Below the pieces are notes generated by a model. That model searched no databases, was not told the origin of the DNA, and worked only from the letters and a program-made list of their open reading frames with translations. Positions 23,196 to 34,801 of a stretch of 64,000 nucleotides of DNA are shown here, one piece after another (position 1 is the first letter of the stretch; every line of letters begins with the position of its first letter). This DNA is from Tetrastigma voinierianum. Taxonomy: Eukaryota; Streptophyta; Magnoliopsida; Vitales; Vitaceae. The DNA is taken from positions 83,218 to 147,217 of the forward strand of contig JAEQBH010000130.1 of NCBI GenBank assembly GCA_016808115.1. The letters are read 5' to 3'. The position numbers and the translations under genes were made by a program.

Positions 23196-23895
23196 TTGTG
23201 TGATCGACCTTGAGGGTAGTTGGGATCAACACATTGCTTTAGTTGAATTTGCGTCTGACAACGAGTTTCAAATCCAAGAAGTATTGGAATGGCGCCTTAT
23301 GAGGCTTTATATGGGAGAGAAAATGTAGAACTGCAGATTGTGTTGGGCCCGAATTGAGCGAAAGGAAAGTAATTGGCCACGAGCTTGAGTACGGGGAACA
23401 AGAAAAAGTGAAAATGATTAGAGAAAGATTGAAGGTGGCCAACGATAGACATAAATCATATGCCGACATGAAAAGAAAAGATATTTGATATGAGATCGGC
23501 GAAAAAGTGTTTTTGAAAGTATCTTTTTGGAAGAAGGTGATGAGATTTGGGAAAAAGGGCAAGTTGAGCCCTAGATTTATTGTGGCCCCTAGTGATTGAA
23601 AAAAGTGGGTCCGATTGGCATATAGATTAGCATTACCTCGGGACTTGGAAAGATCCATAATGTATTTCATGTGTCCATGCTGCGGGTACCGATCGAGACC
23701 CGTCACATGTAGTCTCTTCGGAACAATTGGTTGGCCGGATTTGGCGTATGAAGAAGAGCCGTTAGAGATTTTGGCTCGTGAAGTGAAAGAATGCAGACGA
23801 GAGATTCCGCTAGTCAAAGTGCTGTGGAGAAACCATAAGGTGGAAGCCACTTGGGAAAGTGAGGGGAAGCTTGATGCGGCAACAATATCATAGCT
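23196..23895 (+). pseudogene. Integrase C-terminus and chromodomain of the 16 kb chromovirus
   Basis: CVIDLEGSWDQH follows the RT end directly, one base out of frame, so RNase H and most of the integrase core are deleted. Then come IGMAPYEALYGRE (about 23287), VKMIRERLKVANDRHKSYAD (23410-23467), the GPY/F-like module with FIVAP (in another frame GPLVIEK) near 23575-23600, and a chromodomain at 23740-23885 (PLEILAREVKECRREIPLVK, LWRNHKVEATWE). The open frame 23615-23893 ends at a natural stop. Chromodomains steer chromovirus integration to particular chromatin marks. Confidence 0.88.
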
Positions 23896-23929
23896 TGTTT
23901 GAATCATAATTCGAGGAATGAATTTTTTA

Positions 23930-23941
23930 ATTAGAGGAGAG
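23930..23941 (+). other. Polypurine tract before the 3' LTR
   Basis: The purine run AGAGGAGAG lies a few bases before the TG of the 3' LTR at 23949, where second-strand DNA synthesis would be primed. Confidence 0.6.
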
Positions 23942-23948
23942 TTATACT

Positions 23949-26900
23949 TGCCCAAAAATACCACAAATTTTTATAATAAAATTTATTATAGCATAAGTAT
24001 AATTGGGCTGACTTGAGTATTTTTAAGAATTGTTAGATGAATATTGATTAAATGATTATTGAATCGAGAAATAAGCAAGTGAAAAAGAGAAAATATGGGG
24101 AAGTGTAAAATGGGGACCTAAGGGTCAATTGTAAATAAGTTTATGTGTCTAAAGTGAAAATAGGAGACTTAAATGAGGAATAATAAGAAATGGAGGACTT
24201 AAATATAAAAAGAAATAAAGAAAAAGAAAAAAATCAAGGAAGGGCATGTGGCATGTAGGAAAGTGGGAGGAAGTTCCTCCTTTTTAAAATCGATTTAGAG
24301 TGATCCATAAGGAAGAAAAACAGAGAAAGGGAGAGTTAGAGAGAGAGGCTCCGTCTTCTCTCTAGATTTTAAACTGATCGGACCCATAGGTCTTACGCGA
24401 CGAAGAAGAGTCATTCCTCGTGACAAGAGCTACAAGTAGAGGCCAAGTAAACGGAGAGTTTAAATGACATCAGGAATTGGGTCTTCTCTACTTGTGTCTT
24501 CTACCCTAAGGAATGTTGGGTGGTTATCTTTCCTTAGGGAATGTTGGTGCATTTAAACTCGCGGGAAGCTGCCATTGTGGTAGTGCGCAGCTAGCCAGAC
24601 AACAGAGCTGATTTTGGGTACAAAGTGAAGGGAATTTGGTAGGTCCTTACAGTAAATTGTAGCCACATCAATTAACTTGATGTTAGGCTTTTGAATTTCT
24701 CGATTTGGACCTCTATAGACTAAGTTATAGTCCTTTTACTGAGGTCAGCCCAGCTAAATCCGGTCGGGTCAGTTCTGCCAATTCTAGTCAACTAGTCGGA
24801 CCTTAGAACGGGTTTTTGGGTCAGAAATAAAGAGAATTTGGAAATAAGTCCTTCTGTGAAATTGTAGCCACATCAATGAACTTGATGTTAGGATTTTGAA
24901 TTTCTCAATTCTGATTTTGTGAAGCCAGGTTATGATCAACTGCTGCACGAGCGATTCGAATGGGTGAAGGGTCAGCCCATAGGGTCGTCGAATAGAGATC
25001 GATAGGACCTCGTCTGAAGGCTCAACTCGTCATTCAGAGCTCGACTGCGTCATCGCGGGCTCAGCTCGTCATGCGGAGAACTGGCTGGGTCTGAAGAGCT
25101 CGACTCGTCGTGTAGAACCGACTCGTCATGTAGGCTTAGCTCGTCTGAAGAGCCAACTCGTCGTACGAGCTTAACTCGTCATGCGGAGCTCCATTTCGTC
25201 GTGTAGAGGCAGCTGCGTCTGAAGAGCTCAGCTCGTCCTGTAGAGCTGAGCTCGTCACTTCAGTGCAGCTCATCAGTCGAATCGACTCGTCAAGGCCATT
25301 TGCGCTATGACCTCCAACCGTAGGTCGCTCTCTCACTTGGTTTTGACTTCAGATTTGGGTGTTGCTGGAACATGGAAGCCCATTGGAGTGAAAGACCATT
25401 CATATGCATGAGGAGGATGTTAGATGTCGAACCGAGGTGTTTGACTGAGCTCATCACTTCAGTGCAGCTCGTCGATTCAGTGCAAACTCGTCAAAGTTGA
25501 CTACGCATGACCTCCCAGCAGGAAGGTCATATCTCCTTCGTTTGAACTCCGATTTAGGTGTTCTTGGGTACCTATGGAGAGAAGCCCATGGAGTCAAGAA
25601 TACATTCACTTATGCCTGAGGAGGATGTTAGATGTCAGACCGAGGTGTTTGACTGGGCTCGTCACTTCAGTGCAGCTCGTCGGTTCGGTCGAAGCTCGTG
25701 AAGTTGACTAACATGACCTCCAACGGAAGGTCATATGCTCGCCGTTTGAACTCCGATTTGGGTGTTCTTGGACTCTATCGGCCCATTGAGTCAAGAATAC
25801 ATTCATATAACTGAGGGAGGATGAAGATGTTTAACCGGGTGATAGATCCCGAGGCTCTACGTCCAGGTCAGGTCGGCTCGTCGATTCGAGACTGTGTATG
25901 ACTTCCAGCCGAGGAAAGTCGCCGCTCAGCCGTCGAACTCCGATTCGGGTGTTCTTTGACTCTATGGAAGTAGTGATTAAGAATCACATCTATCATAAAA
26001 TTGGAACTCCATGTTAAATTCGAAAATAATCTAACTAAAACCACTAGTACACACAGATAATATTGTTCTTTAATGGTTTGGAATAGGGATGCCAGGAGGA
26101 AAATAGCTGTGATTGAAATTCAAGGATTGGAATCAAAGTGCAAAGATTTTGGGTTTTTCTTCTAAATCTATTCTCATTTCAAGTTTGAAATATTTGTTCT
26201 ACCGACTCTATTCCTCGTTTCAAGTTTTTTGCTTGTTCATTCCTAAAAGCATATTGAATTGATTTAATTGATTTGAAAAGTGGTGTAAATGTTGCACATA
26301 AAATTATGATTATTGAAAATAAACTGTTTATACAGCGTACATATTGTACTATATTTTTGCTATAAAGGATTTAAACGCCCTTAATAGAATGTTAACCGTT
26401 TATTCCGCATTAAGGATAGATTGTGGTATACTGATAGGGTGAATAGTAGTCTTGCGAACTATTGTATTGATGTGTCACTCCGGTCTTGGCCAGCGGGACC
26501 AGGACCGTATCGGTAGTGTTCACTATTTGATTGTTTATAACGATTCGGCCTTGGCCGGAGACCGTGCGTGTTATAAAACCATATATTACCGACCTGTGAC
26601 CAGCGGAACGTCTTGAGTATTTCGATATCCTATATATCGAAGACATAGGTTAAATTCGTTAAGGGCATAACTGAATTGATTAACATATGATTGATTAGCT
26701 ATCTTTGACTTGATTTTGAAATTGAATTGAATGTCAGGCTGAATTGAATTTGTGAGCATATTTGAATTGATTTGAGATTGTGAAATATTGATTATGAAAA
26801 TGTATTTATGGGATGATCGAACTATAATTGTGTATATATATATAACAAAGTATATGTATTGTATATTTATATTGATCATCCAAATGATTGAAAGTTAAGA

Positions 26901-27361
26901 TTATTAAATTGCATGAATTGATTTAAGCAGGCGAGGGAATGGATTTGTATGTAGAACCACTAAGCATGAAAATGCTTAGCGTATTGTTTACCAATGCGGT
27001 ACCGAGTGATAGATAGTGATCGATAGCGAGGACCCAAGATCGGAGCGTTGAGTCATAAAAAAAAATTAAAAAAAAAGAAATCCATGGGTATGCTTTCCAG
27101 AACATGTGCCTCATTTCATGTGTTCTTTTTTATATGGATATTTTGTATAAACAATTTGAATATTGAACATCTATTTTGTAAATCATTTTGAAAAGCTTGG
27201 ATGCCTACATTGTAAATGGATTTTTGTTAAATGTAAATGTTTATGGGCTTGCTTGATTTGTATCGCTTCCACAAGATATGACTTTGAGTGATTTAGTGAT
27301 TTTAGTGGCATCCCGGACTCGGTTGGAATCCATGTGGTCGGGTCGAGAGAGAAAGGGCGCC
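23949..27361 (+). repeat. 3' LTR of the 16 kb chromovirus
   Basis: Starts TGCCCAAAAATACCAC and ends near GGCGCC at 27355-27361, or up to TGTCA at 27373 if the extra bases belong to it. It matches the 5' LTR block by block. Compared with the 5' LTR it carries a longer array of GCTCGTC units (25010-25270). Confidence 0.88.
25010..25990 (+). repeat. Short and long tandem arrays inside the 3' LTR
   Basis: 25010-25270 contains about nine to ten short units of roughly 25-30 bp built on GAGCTC(A/G)ACTCGTC. 25310-25990 repeats the 180-200 bp unit seen in the 5' LTR (CATATCTCCTTCGTTTGAACT, GTTCTTGG, GAGTCAAGAATACATTCA). The short array is clearly longer here than at 12330-12440. Confidence 0.8.
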
Positions 27362-27373
27362 TAGCCCTTGTCA

Positions 27374-28400
27374 ATGACCTCAAGCCGATCTACACAAGGC
27401 CCAGCAAAGAGCCCTGAAAAGGTGATGTTGGCTCGTAAACCTCTGCCATGTGACAAATATATACTCACCTATGCAAATAAATTGAACAGAGACATGATCA
27501 TATATCATGATGCGGACTGGATTGAAATCGATGATGAGCGTTTGATGAAGAATAATCCATTAGCAACTTCATAAACTTCGGAGGTTCAACCCCGTATATA
27601 TAGAGGTGGAACTTCAGAAGATATGTTAAATACGCCATCGTGACATCACATGTCATTGGCGCATTGGAACATATGCACATTAATAATCTATGATTCTCCA
27701 TACTTGGGGTCCCGAAACAAAGTATTTTTCCTCGACTAGAAGATCATGATCCTCTAGTCGAAGAAAAAAATGGGCATTGTGAATACCGTGGATTTTGGGT
27801 CCAGACCCGCTAATCAATAGGTCCAGCACCCGCGTAGGCCCACTGCCTGGCCGGTCACATAAAGCAGCCAAAGGCAGCCCATTATATTAAAACCACACGG
27901 GAACTGACCAGACGATCCAGTCCCAGAACCCATCTAAGGTCCTGAGTATCCTAGTCAACCTTCCTACCACATACGAGTGGTTAGGCAAAAATAAATATGT
28001 TAAAGAGAAAATTACACATAGGAAATTTATCCGTGGATCTCCCAATATCCAAATCCGATACACCTCAAAAGGTTTAACCCTTAACAAGGGAGAATTGGTC
28101 TTTGATAAGGAAATGGAGATTTTATCTCTAAAATCATGAGATTATCTTTCCAAAAATCAAGGAGAATTTGTCTTTGATAAGAAAAGAGAGATCATCATGA
28201 GATTATCTTTCCTAAAATTAAAGACAAATTGGAGTATAAAACAAGAGCTCCCAGAAGGTATGCAATCACCTTTACTTCGTACTTATTTTCTTCCTCTCCA
28301 TCCTTTCTTGGCCAAACATCGGAGGCGATTCGACTTTGCTCATAGCCGAACCCCCTTTTTGCAGGATTATCATGCCGCTAATGCCTAGCGGCCCCGAAGG
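27374..28400 (+). repeat. LTR-like segment, probably Tat-type, interrupted by the LINE
   Basis: No coding signal. Near the right end GAGTATAAAACAAGAGCTC (28233-28251) looks like a TATA box. It is followed by AGGTATGCAATCACC and a pyrimidine-rich stretch, wording I associate with the transcription start of Tat/Ogre LTRs. TTTTTGCAGGATTATC near 28355 may be the LTR end. No second copy in the window confirms it. Confidence 0.4.
27725..27768. repeat. 44 bp near-perfect palindrome
   Basis: The arms CTCGACTAGA and TCTAGTCGAA flank a palindromic centre GATCATGATC, with T-rich and A-rich outer ends. Reading both strands, only two symmetric pairs fail to match. It could form a long hairpin in RNA or a cruciform in DNA. 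Confidence 0.85.
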
Positions 28401-28483
28401 ACAGACGAACCAGGTACCAACAGTACCCATTTCTCTCTTGTTGAAGATCATATCATTTCTCGATTTCCAAATCCACCAAACAG

Positions 28484-31400
28484 TTATTGCGGTACCTTCG
28501 GTTCATCGCCATACAGCAGATTTTCTCTCGAGTTCCAAATGAGCCAGTTCTTGAAGTTTATCCCCTTGGTTTCCGTTAGCATTCTCTTCTCCAAGAGGTG
28601 TCCCCATATTGCCTTCGTCTTTATGCAGCATCTAAGGAGGTGATTTAAATCTTCAACTTCACCCGGGCAACAAAGACAGCAGGGATTAGTTGTGAATTTC
28701 CTCTTGTATCTCTCCAAATTAGTCAGAATTCTCCCATGTTGAACCAGCCATAAGAACATTTTGATTCGTTGTGGGACTTTTAGTTTCCATACTGTAGACC
28801 ACCTGTAACTTGGGCTGCACCTCAAGGCTCTCTTTGCTACCGCATACGCCGACTTAACCAAAAATAATCCATTTGGGGTGAGACTCCAACACAAGTCATC
28901 TTTTGAGGCCTTCCCCTCTCGCACCCTTAATTGATTGGTGCTCAGAACCTGCATAGGAGGTTTTCCATATCTCACACTTCCATCCTCTCTCTTTGCTCCA
29001 GTAATTTTTAACACTCAGGTAGGATATATGCAATGGAATGTCTTGAAAGGCTAGTTGGAGTAGTGGGGTCTCTTCTAACCAATTATCCCTCCAGAACAAA
29101 GTGTCTCTCCCATTTTGGATTCTGATCCGAGCCCCTTTCTGAAAGATGTTCGCTGCTGCTATGATGCCCTGTTATGCATTGAAAGCGTGTTGTCTTTTGA
29201 TTAGCTTGGCCGGGCTGATTTCTCCTTTAGTGTACTTGCTGGTGAGAACCTTGGCCCATAAACTACCCTTTTCCTTCAAGAGCCTCCATCCTAGTTTAGC
29301 CATAAGGGCTAAGTTCATTTCATGCACTCCTTTGATCTCGAGGCCCCCTTCATCCTTGCTGCTCGTGACCTTTTCCCAGTTGATAAGATGTATTCCCCTA
29401 GGCTTTGCAACCACTCTCCAAATGAACCGCCTGGTTACCCCTTATCTATTTGTGCAAAGACTCCTCTTGGAAGTAGCATCGACTGCATAGTATAAAGAGG
29501 AAGGGATGCTAGGTCCGACTGAGCTAAAGTTTGTCTCCCACGGCTAAAGACAAATGTTTCGCTTTCCAGCTGGCAAGTTGGATTGAATTCTATCAAGGAT
29601 ATGCTGGAAAAGTGTCGTGTTTACACGCCCATGAATAGACGGGATGCCCAGGTATCGTCCTAGATTGGTAGTTATGGAGATGCCAGCGATCTGGGCTATT
29701 GTTGAAGCCCCAACACTCCTTACTCCCTTTGAGAAGAACATGCAGGACTTATGGAGACTGACTTTGCCTGACATCTAGAACGATATCTAGGCATTCCATT
29801 ATAACCTTCATTTGATCTATTGATGCCTCTGCGAAGAGAACTAGATCGTCTGCAAAGAAAATGTGAGAGAGGTGGGGACCGGTTCTAGCAATGTGGATTG
29901 GTTTCCATTTCCCTTCTTCTACCGCTGCCTGAATGAGATGTCTCAACTTTTCCATACATGGAACAAATAGGAAAGGTGAGATAGCATCTCCCAGGCGGAT
30001 GCCCCTAGAAGGTTTGATCCATTCAAGTTGTTTCCCATTCCAAACTACTGCCAATCTTGAGGTTTCCATACAATGCTTGATATTATTCACCAAGTGCGGG
30101 GGTAGTCCCAGCCTATTTAGTGTATCCCTGATGAATTGTCAGGATAGACGATCATAGGCTCTCTCAAACAATTTTGATTGTCATAAATCCCTTCCCTGAG
30201 TTCTGCTTTCGCATAATACCTCTTGATAGATGATCACATCATCAGTAATTTGACGCCCTGGGACAAAGCTGCTTTGGTTGGGAGAGGTGACACTTGCCAT
30301 AATTTCTTTTAGCCTGTTCGTCATTGTCTTGGTGATGACTTTGTACCCGACATTGCATAAACTGATCGGTCTTAAGCGCGAGAGGGTCTCCGGATGGGGG
30401 ACTTTGCGGATAAGAGCTAATAGCGTGTCATTTACTCCTTGGGGGAGAATGCCAAATTTGAAAAAATCCTGGACAAAGTTTCCAATAGTATCTCCCACTG
30501 CTTCCCATGCATGTTGGTAGAACCTTGCATGGAATCCATCCACTCCCGGGGACTTAAAGGGAGCCATCTCAAATAGTGATCTTTTGATCTCATCTTGTGT
30601 CACTGGATTCTCCAGCACTCTTCTCTGATCTTCTGATATTATAGGGGAGGCGGGGTGTGGAGGAATTAGCCTGGAAGTTACTTCTTCTTGGAAGAGATTC
30701 CTATAGAAGTCCACCACCATGATTTCCAGAGCGTCAATATCTGTTACCCATTCCCCATTCATATCTTTCAAAGTCACAATCTTGTTTCTATTCTTTCTTA
30801 TAAGAGTGGAAGTGTGGTAAAATTTTGTATTTCTATCTCCCGACGCTATCCACTCCTCCTGGGATCTATGAAACCACAATAATTCTTCTTGCTCAAGCAC
30901 GTCATCAAGGTCTCTTAGAAGTTTCCTCTCCAATTTCAAGAGATTAGCTATTTTTCCAGAGTCAAGATGTCTTTGGACTCCCTCCAATCTTGCCCATAAC
31001 CTCCTCTTTCTAGCAAAAATATTCCCAAACTCCTCTCTGTTCCAACATAGTAAGGCTCTCGTAGTCTGGTTAATGTTTCTACACAACTCTAACTCACTGT
31101 TCTAGTTCTTACGCACTACTTCTTGGAATTTATTACTTTTTAGCCAAGCAGCTTGGAATTTGAAGGGCGTCTCACTAGGGGGGGTTCTATCCCCCTAGAG
31201 ATTCGTCAAAATAGGGGCATGATCCGATTTAAGCTTTGGGATGAGGCGTACTGAAGCAATGTCAAACTGAACTCTCCACTCCATGTTACAAAGTGCTCTA
31301 TCCACCCGAGCACCTTTGAAGGTTTCCATGTGATTGCCGCTTGTCCAAGTGTATTTAGGGAAGCCAAGGTCCATCAACTCATGCTCATGAATCTACTCCA

Positions 31401-31680
31401 GAAAACCAGCACACCTCCTTTTATCTACCTTTCCTGGATCGGAGACTTCTTCTGCAGCCATTATGGAGTTAAAATCACCCATTATCAACCAGGCTTCATT
31501 GAGTTCCAAGCTTCCCTTATGTAGGTCCTTCCAAAGGCTTCTCCTTAAGGATGCATTAGGACTACCATAGACCACTGAAATGAGCCATGTCTTCTCATCT
31601 CCTCTGCCTATCCTTAGGTGGATAAATTGGGGGTGGGTTTTGAGGATTTCCACCTGTAAGCTTTCCTTCCATAGGATCCA
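28484..31680 (-). pseudogene. LINE ORF2: endonuclease, reverse transcriptase, zinc-binding domain
   Basis: Order on the minus strand: endonuclease C-terminal part (31653-31195: LISVVYGSPNAS, LIMGDFNSIM, KYTWTSGN, then SDHAPIL, the conserved catalytic S-D-H). RT follows at 31086-29544 (FKSPGVDGFHARFYQ, LRPISLCNVGYKVITK, FVPGRQITDDVI, GIRLGDAISPFLF, catalytic FADD at 29856-29845). The zinc-binding domain is at 28896-28560 (VPQRIKMFLWLVQHGRILTN, then C-x2-C...H-x3-C). One stop is a TGG-to-TGA change in the motif YDRLSWQF (about 30142). The first third of the endonuclease is missing. Confidence 0.88.
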
Positions 31681-33563
31681 AATACCTCTACGTCATTACA
31701 TTTATTATTGATAGTTGTTTTAATATATGTCATATCTAGTTAATTCTAGTTCAGCAGTGAGTCAGTTCAGTTCCATAATTGTTGTAAGCAAAGGTTTTCA
31801 GACATAGTTGATCCACATGATGATCACATCTGATCAGGTTGGGGTTGCCAAGGTAGTGATAAGATCCAACTAATTCATATAGCATCTCTGCCCTGCTTTT
31901 TACTCCCATCTTAATCTGTTTCCAATCTTTCAGGCTCAACAGAATTATTAGGAACTTCCTCCTCAGCTCTTGCATCAATCTAGCTTGATTCTTCCTCAAG
32001 GTCCTTCGCATGCGGCAGCGGGGGGTCCTGATGGTGTTCCATGTCTGCGGAATGATTTGGGAAGCTATAATAGAGGTATTGTTGCTCCCTTGTATGGGTT
32101 ACTTTCGCTCTCCTTATCTCCATTGTTCTTGTATTTCCTCTCACCACCCAATGTTCTTCTCCCGCACCGGCTTGATTGTAACTCTTTTCCAGCCTTAGCT
32201 CCACAGATCGTTCCCCTAGAATATCCCTCGGCTTTCCTGTTCCCGGTGCTTTATCTAACTCTATAGGTAGACTTGATTGCTTAATTGACTGCGATGCATG
32301 GGCTTGGACATTAGGGCATCTACCTCGACTCCCACTCATGTGTTTTCCCATGTATGGTCTCATCCTGCTCATCCTCCGGGGTTAATATCGCAAATCTTGA
32401 GACACTTCCTTTTCCATAGCCCTTGTTAGTCACCCGATGATGGGAAGCTTTTGTTTTTCCTTTTTCCTTCTCTGTTCTTCCGTATCCGACTAATTAAGCT
32501 TTGTTTGATAACGGTGGGATCGTCTCTGTGCTAGCATCCATGGACCGTAATCCTCCACGGTCTCCGGGTTGATTTGGTTTGGTACCTTCCTTCCTGATTC
32601 CTTTCCATGGTCTTTCATGACTCCTTCGACGTCAATCCCCAACTCTTTTCCCTGCTCTTTCTCTATCTCAGAGCACTATCCAATGCCCCAAGGCATTCCT
32701 CATGATGATTGTACATCCCACAGTTGAAGGACACCAGATGAATCCCTTCATATTCAATTCGTCTGACTCTCCTTCTGAGTTTGAATTTTGAGATGAGAGG
32801 TTTCCTAAGGTCAACTTCAACACACGCTCGGGCAAAGTGGCCTCTTGAGGCCATGCTCGTTGTTTTCGTCTATCTTCACCGGCTTACCAATTTTTGTTCC
32901 TAGTTTCATTAAGAAAGCATGGTCATAATACTCTATTGGAAGACAAGGGATACGTACCCATACTAGTAAGTTCTCCAAATTCTCCTGTCCAGTGTCAAAG
33001 TTTGGCTGCCATGGTCTCACTCTTTAAATAGTGGTTGTAAATCAGCCAGGGTCCCCCATATTTTGCGAAGTTATAGTCATCAACTGCGGAGAATTTCACT
33101 ATGAAAAATCCATTATCATGGCTACTAGATCCATTTTTTTTTTAGGTCTCCAGAGGGTTGAGAGTTTCATGAAATTAAAAGACTCTTATATCCGATGGAG
33201 CGTCCTAATAATTTTATTATTAGAGACAGTTTCCAAGGTGTTCGTATTCTAACTTTCTCATCCTTTGAAATCATTATCTGGGGGTAGCCGGGATCCTCCT
33301 CTGCAATCTGCATCTGTTTCTTCCTCGTCTTCTTCATATACCCAGTCATCGCAAGTGTCCCCTTGGATTGTCTCCGTTCGGTTTAGGAGTTTATCTCGGA
33401 AAGACAGCGGTCGTTGGTTTACACCGTTCATCTCAACGTCAGTCGGAGGGTTCTCCTCTAACACACCAGATCGTACTCTTTTCTTGCTTCGTCCGAGGAG
33501 GTCATCCTCTTCTTCTGAACTTGCATGTCGATCATCTCTGTTTTCGGCAAGAGCATTCTCCAT
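31681..33563 (-). pseudogene. LINE ORF1, nucleic-acid binding protein remnant
   Basis: The start at 33563 (MENALAENRDDRHASSEEED) lies in a good position for the LINE 5' end. Then come VRIRTPWKLSLIIKLLGRSI (33258-33190), NLLVWVRIPCLPIEYYDH (32970-32917) and KPLISKFKLRRRVRRIEY, with the knuckle relic FNCGMYNHHEEC (32720-32685), where the usual C-x2-C-x4-H-x4-C is altered. 31690-32640 is a weaker C-terminal and linker part. ORF1 would bind LINE RNA. Confidence 0.78.
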
Positions 33564-33600
33564 TAGGGTTTCTGAAAATAATTATCGCAACAGGTAAACA

Positions 33601-33974
33601 GTAAGTAATGTTTTCCCTTTTTATATAACTTTATTATCGTGATAAAATGAAAAATATTTGTATAATATAATAATATATTCATATTTACAAAAATTAAAGT
33701 GATAAAATTATCATGATAAATAATTTATTATTATCATTTGTACAAAAAAATTATTATATTGATTTATTTTATATAACTAATAGAATATATAAAATTAATA
33801 ATTTACAAAATAATAGACCGATGAAACCAAAATTAAATATTCCATGTTTTTAAAATATTTTGTATGGATATTTTAAAATATTTCCAAATATTTTTGTTTT
33901 TTCTTTTTAGTAGAAAATTTAAAAAAATCATAAATAAGTTATGCAAAAATGAACCCGAAACCCAACAATAAGTT
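33601..33974. other. AT-rich DNA, nothing recognised
   Basis: Long A/T runs with no frame, repeat pair or motif that I can support. Confidence 0.4.
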
Positions 33975-34115
33975 ATGGTTTTTTTGACAACTAATCATTT
34001 TCAATTACAATATAGTAAACTGTCCTTACGAGGACTCGAACCCGAAACCCCTCCCATCCCTATGTCCATGTCTTTTTAAGACTTGAACGCTTTTACCAAC
34101 CAAGTTAGACATGAA
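33975..34115 (-). mobile_element. tRNA-derived SINE-like element
   Basis: On the minus strand an A-box-like TAACTTGGTTGGTAAAAGC (34108-34090) is followed about 50 bases on by a B box GGGTTCGAGTCC (34043-34032). This is the internal promoter pair of RNA polymerase III in tRNA-derived SINEs. The tail boundary is not clear. Confidence 0.5.
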
Positions 34116-34192
34116 GGATATTCGTTATTATAACTTAAATTATATTGTCTTCATTAATTGCTATATTTTTTACATCTATATTGATTCTTCTT

Positions 34193-34272
34193 GGGTTGAT
34201 GCCCGAGCGGCTAATGGGGACAGACTATAAATTCGTTGGCAATATGTCTGGATTTGAAATCAGCTCGGCCCA
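34193..34272 (+). pseudogene. trnY: Pseudo-tRNA-Tyr, from plastid trnY-GUA
   Basis: The sequence begins GGGTTGATGCCCGAGCGG and ends GCTCGGCCCA as in plastid tRNA-Tyr. The anticodon loop reads ACTATAAATT where plastid trnY has GTA, a G-to-A change. The T-arm has lost several bases. Confidence 0.85.
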
Positions 34273-34728
34273 ATAATTCCACTGATCCAGCAATGCTATA
34301 ACTCATTTGTTTGTTAGAAATGTTTGATACAAAAGAATAACAAAAGTCAGATTTTATGATATATACCTACCCCCATTTACTTGTATTTGCTTTACTTATT
34401 TGTTTGGTTCCTACAAATTCTGATTTTGCTAATGATCTAGATTCATATCAGGATCGATAAGTATTAAGTATAAAGTCTAAGGAGAGGAAAAGAGTAAAGA
34501 AAAAAAAAAGACTTTTTTGATTGAAAAATTGATTATCAATTGATTTGTTAATAGCGAAAAGATTACTAATAATCACTAAAGTGCATATCCATGTGTATAA
34601 TCAAGTGTATAATCAATATATCATATCACTCGTGTCTCTCTTATAATGTAGATGGCCCTTTAAGTAGAAGTAAGGTTTGAATTAAATCATAAGAATATGT
34701 GGGGCTATGGTTATCGCCTTATTTCCAC

Positions 34729-34801
34729 AGGATTGTAGATTCAATTGGTGAGAGCACCGCCACATCCAAGGTGGGCGTAGGTTCGATCCTCGTCAGTCCC
34801 G
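34729..34801 (+). pseudogene. trnD: Pseudo-tRNA-Asp, from plastid trnD-GUC
   Basis: It has GGATTGTAGATTCAATTGG at the start and CGTCAGTCCCG at the end, as in plastid tRNA-Asp. The anticodon region (CGCCACATCCAAGG) is changed from the expected GTC context, and the acceptor stem start has a mismatch. Confidence 0.85.

Larger units (their letters stand above)
11246..27361 (+). mobile_element. Chromovirus (Ty3/gypsy, Tekay/Del-like) with long LTRs and a nested element
   Basis: Two direct repeats of about 3.3-3.4 kb (11246-14547 and 23949-27361) bracket a tRNA-iMet PBS, gag, protease, RT, integrase C-terminus, chromodomain and polypurine tract. The chromodomain makes it a chromovirus; the LTR length and gag type fit the Tekay/Del group. 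It is interrupted by an Athila-like element and lacks RNase H and the integrase core. The left LTR begins CGCCC where the right one begins TGCCC, so the left TG has mutated. I could not identify a matching target duplication. Confidence 0.88.
28400..33600 (-). mobile_element. L1-type LINE with ORF1 and ORF2 remnants
   Basis: On the minus strand ORF1 starts at 33563 and ORF2 pieces follow down to about 28484. There are no LTRs. ORF1 has the plant-LINE DUF4283-like region and a zinc-knuckle relic. ORF2 has endonuclease C-terminus, RT with FADD, and the zinc-binding domain found after RT in plant LINEs. The 5' end is near ORF1's start; the 3' end is uncertain because no poly(A) (poly-T on the plus strand) is seen near 28400. 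Confidence 0.88.

Noticed and set aside
23239..23964. 241-codon open frame on the minus strand
   Set aside because: It lies opposite to the clearly recognised integrase C-terminus and chromodomain on the plus strand and has no family resemblance.
33530..33600. Telo-box-like TTAGGGTTTC near 33565 as a host promoter
   Set aside because: It stands directly at the start of the LINE ORF1, with no second promoter motif, and is explained as LINE leader.
34193..34801. Functional tRNA genes
   Set aside because: Anticodon and arm changes, and the plastid-type spacer between them, indicate decayed plastid DNA in the nucleus.
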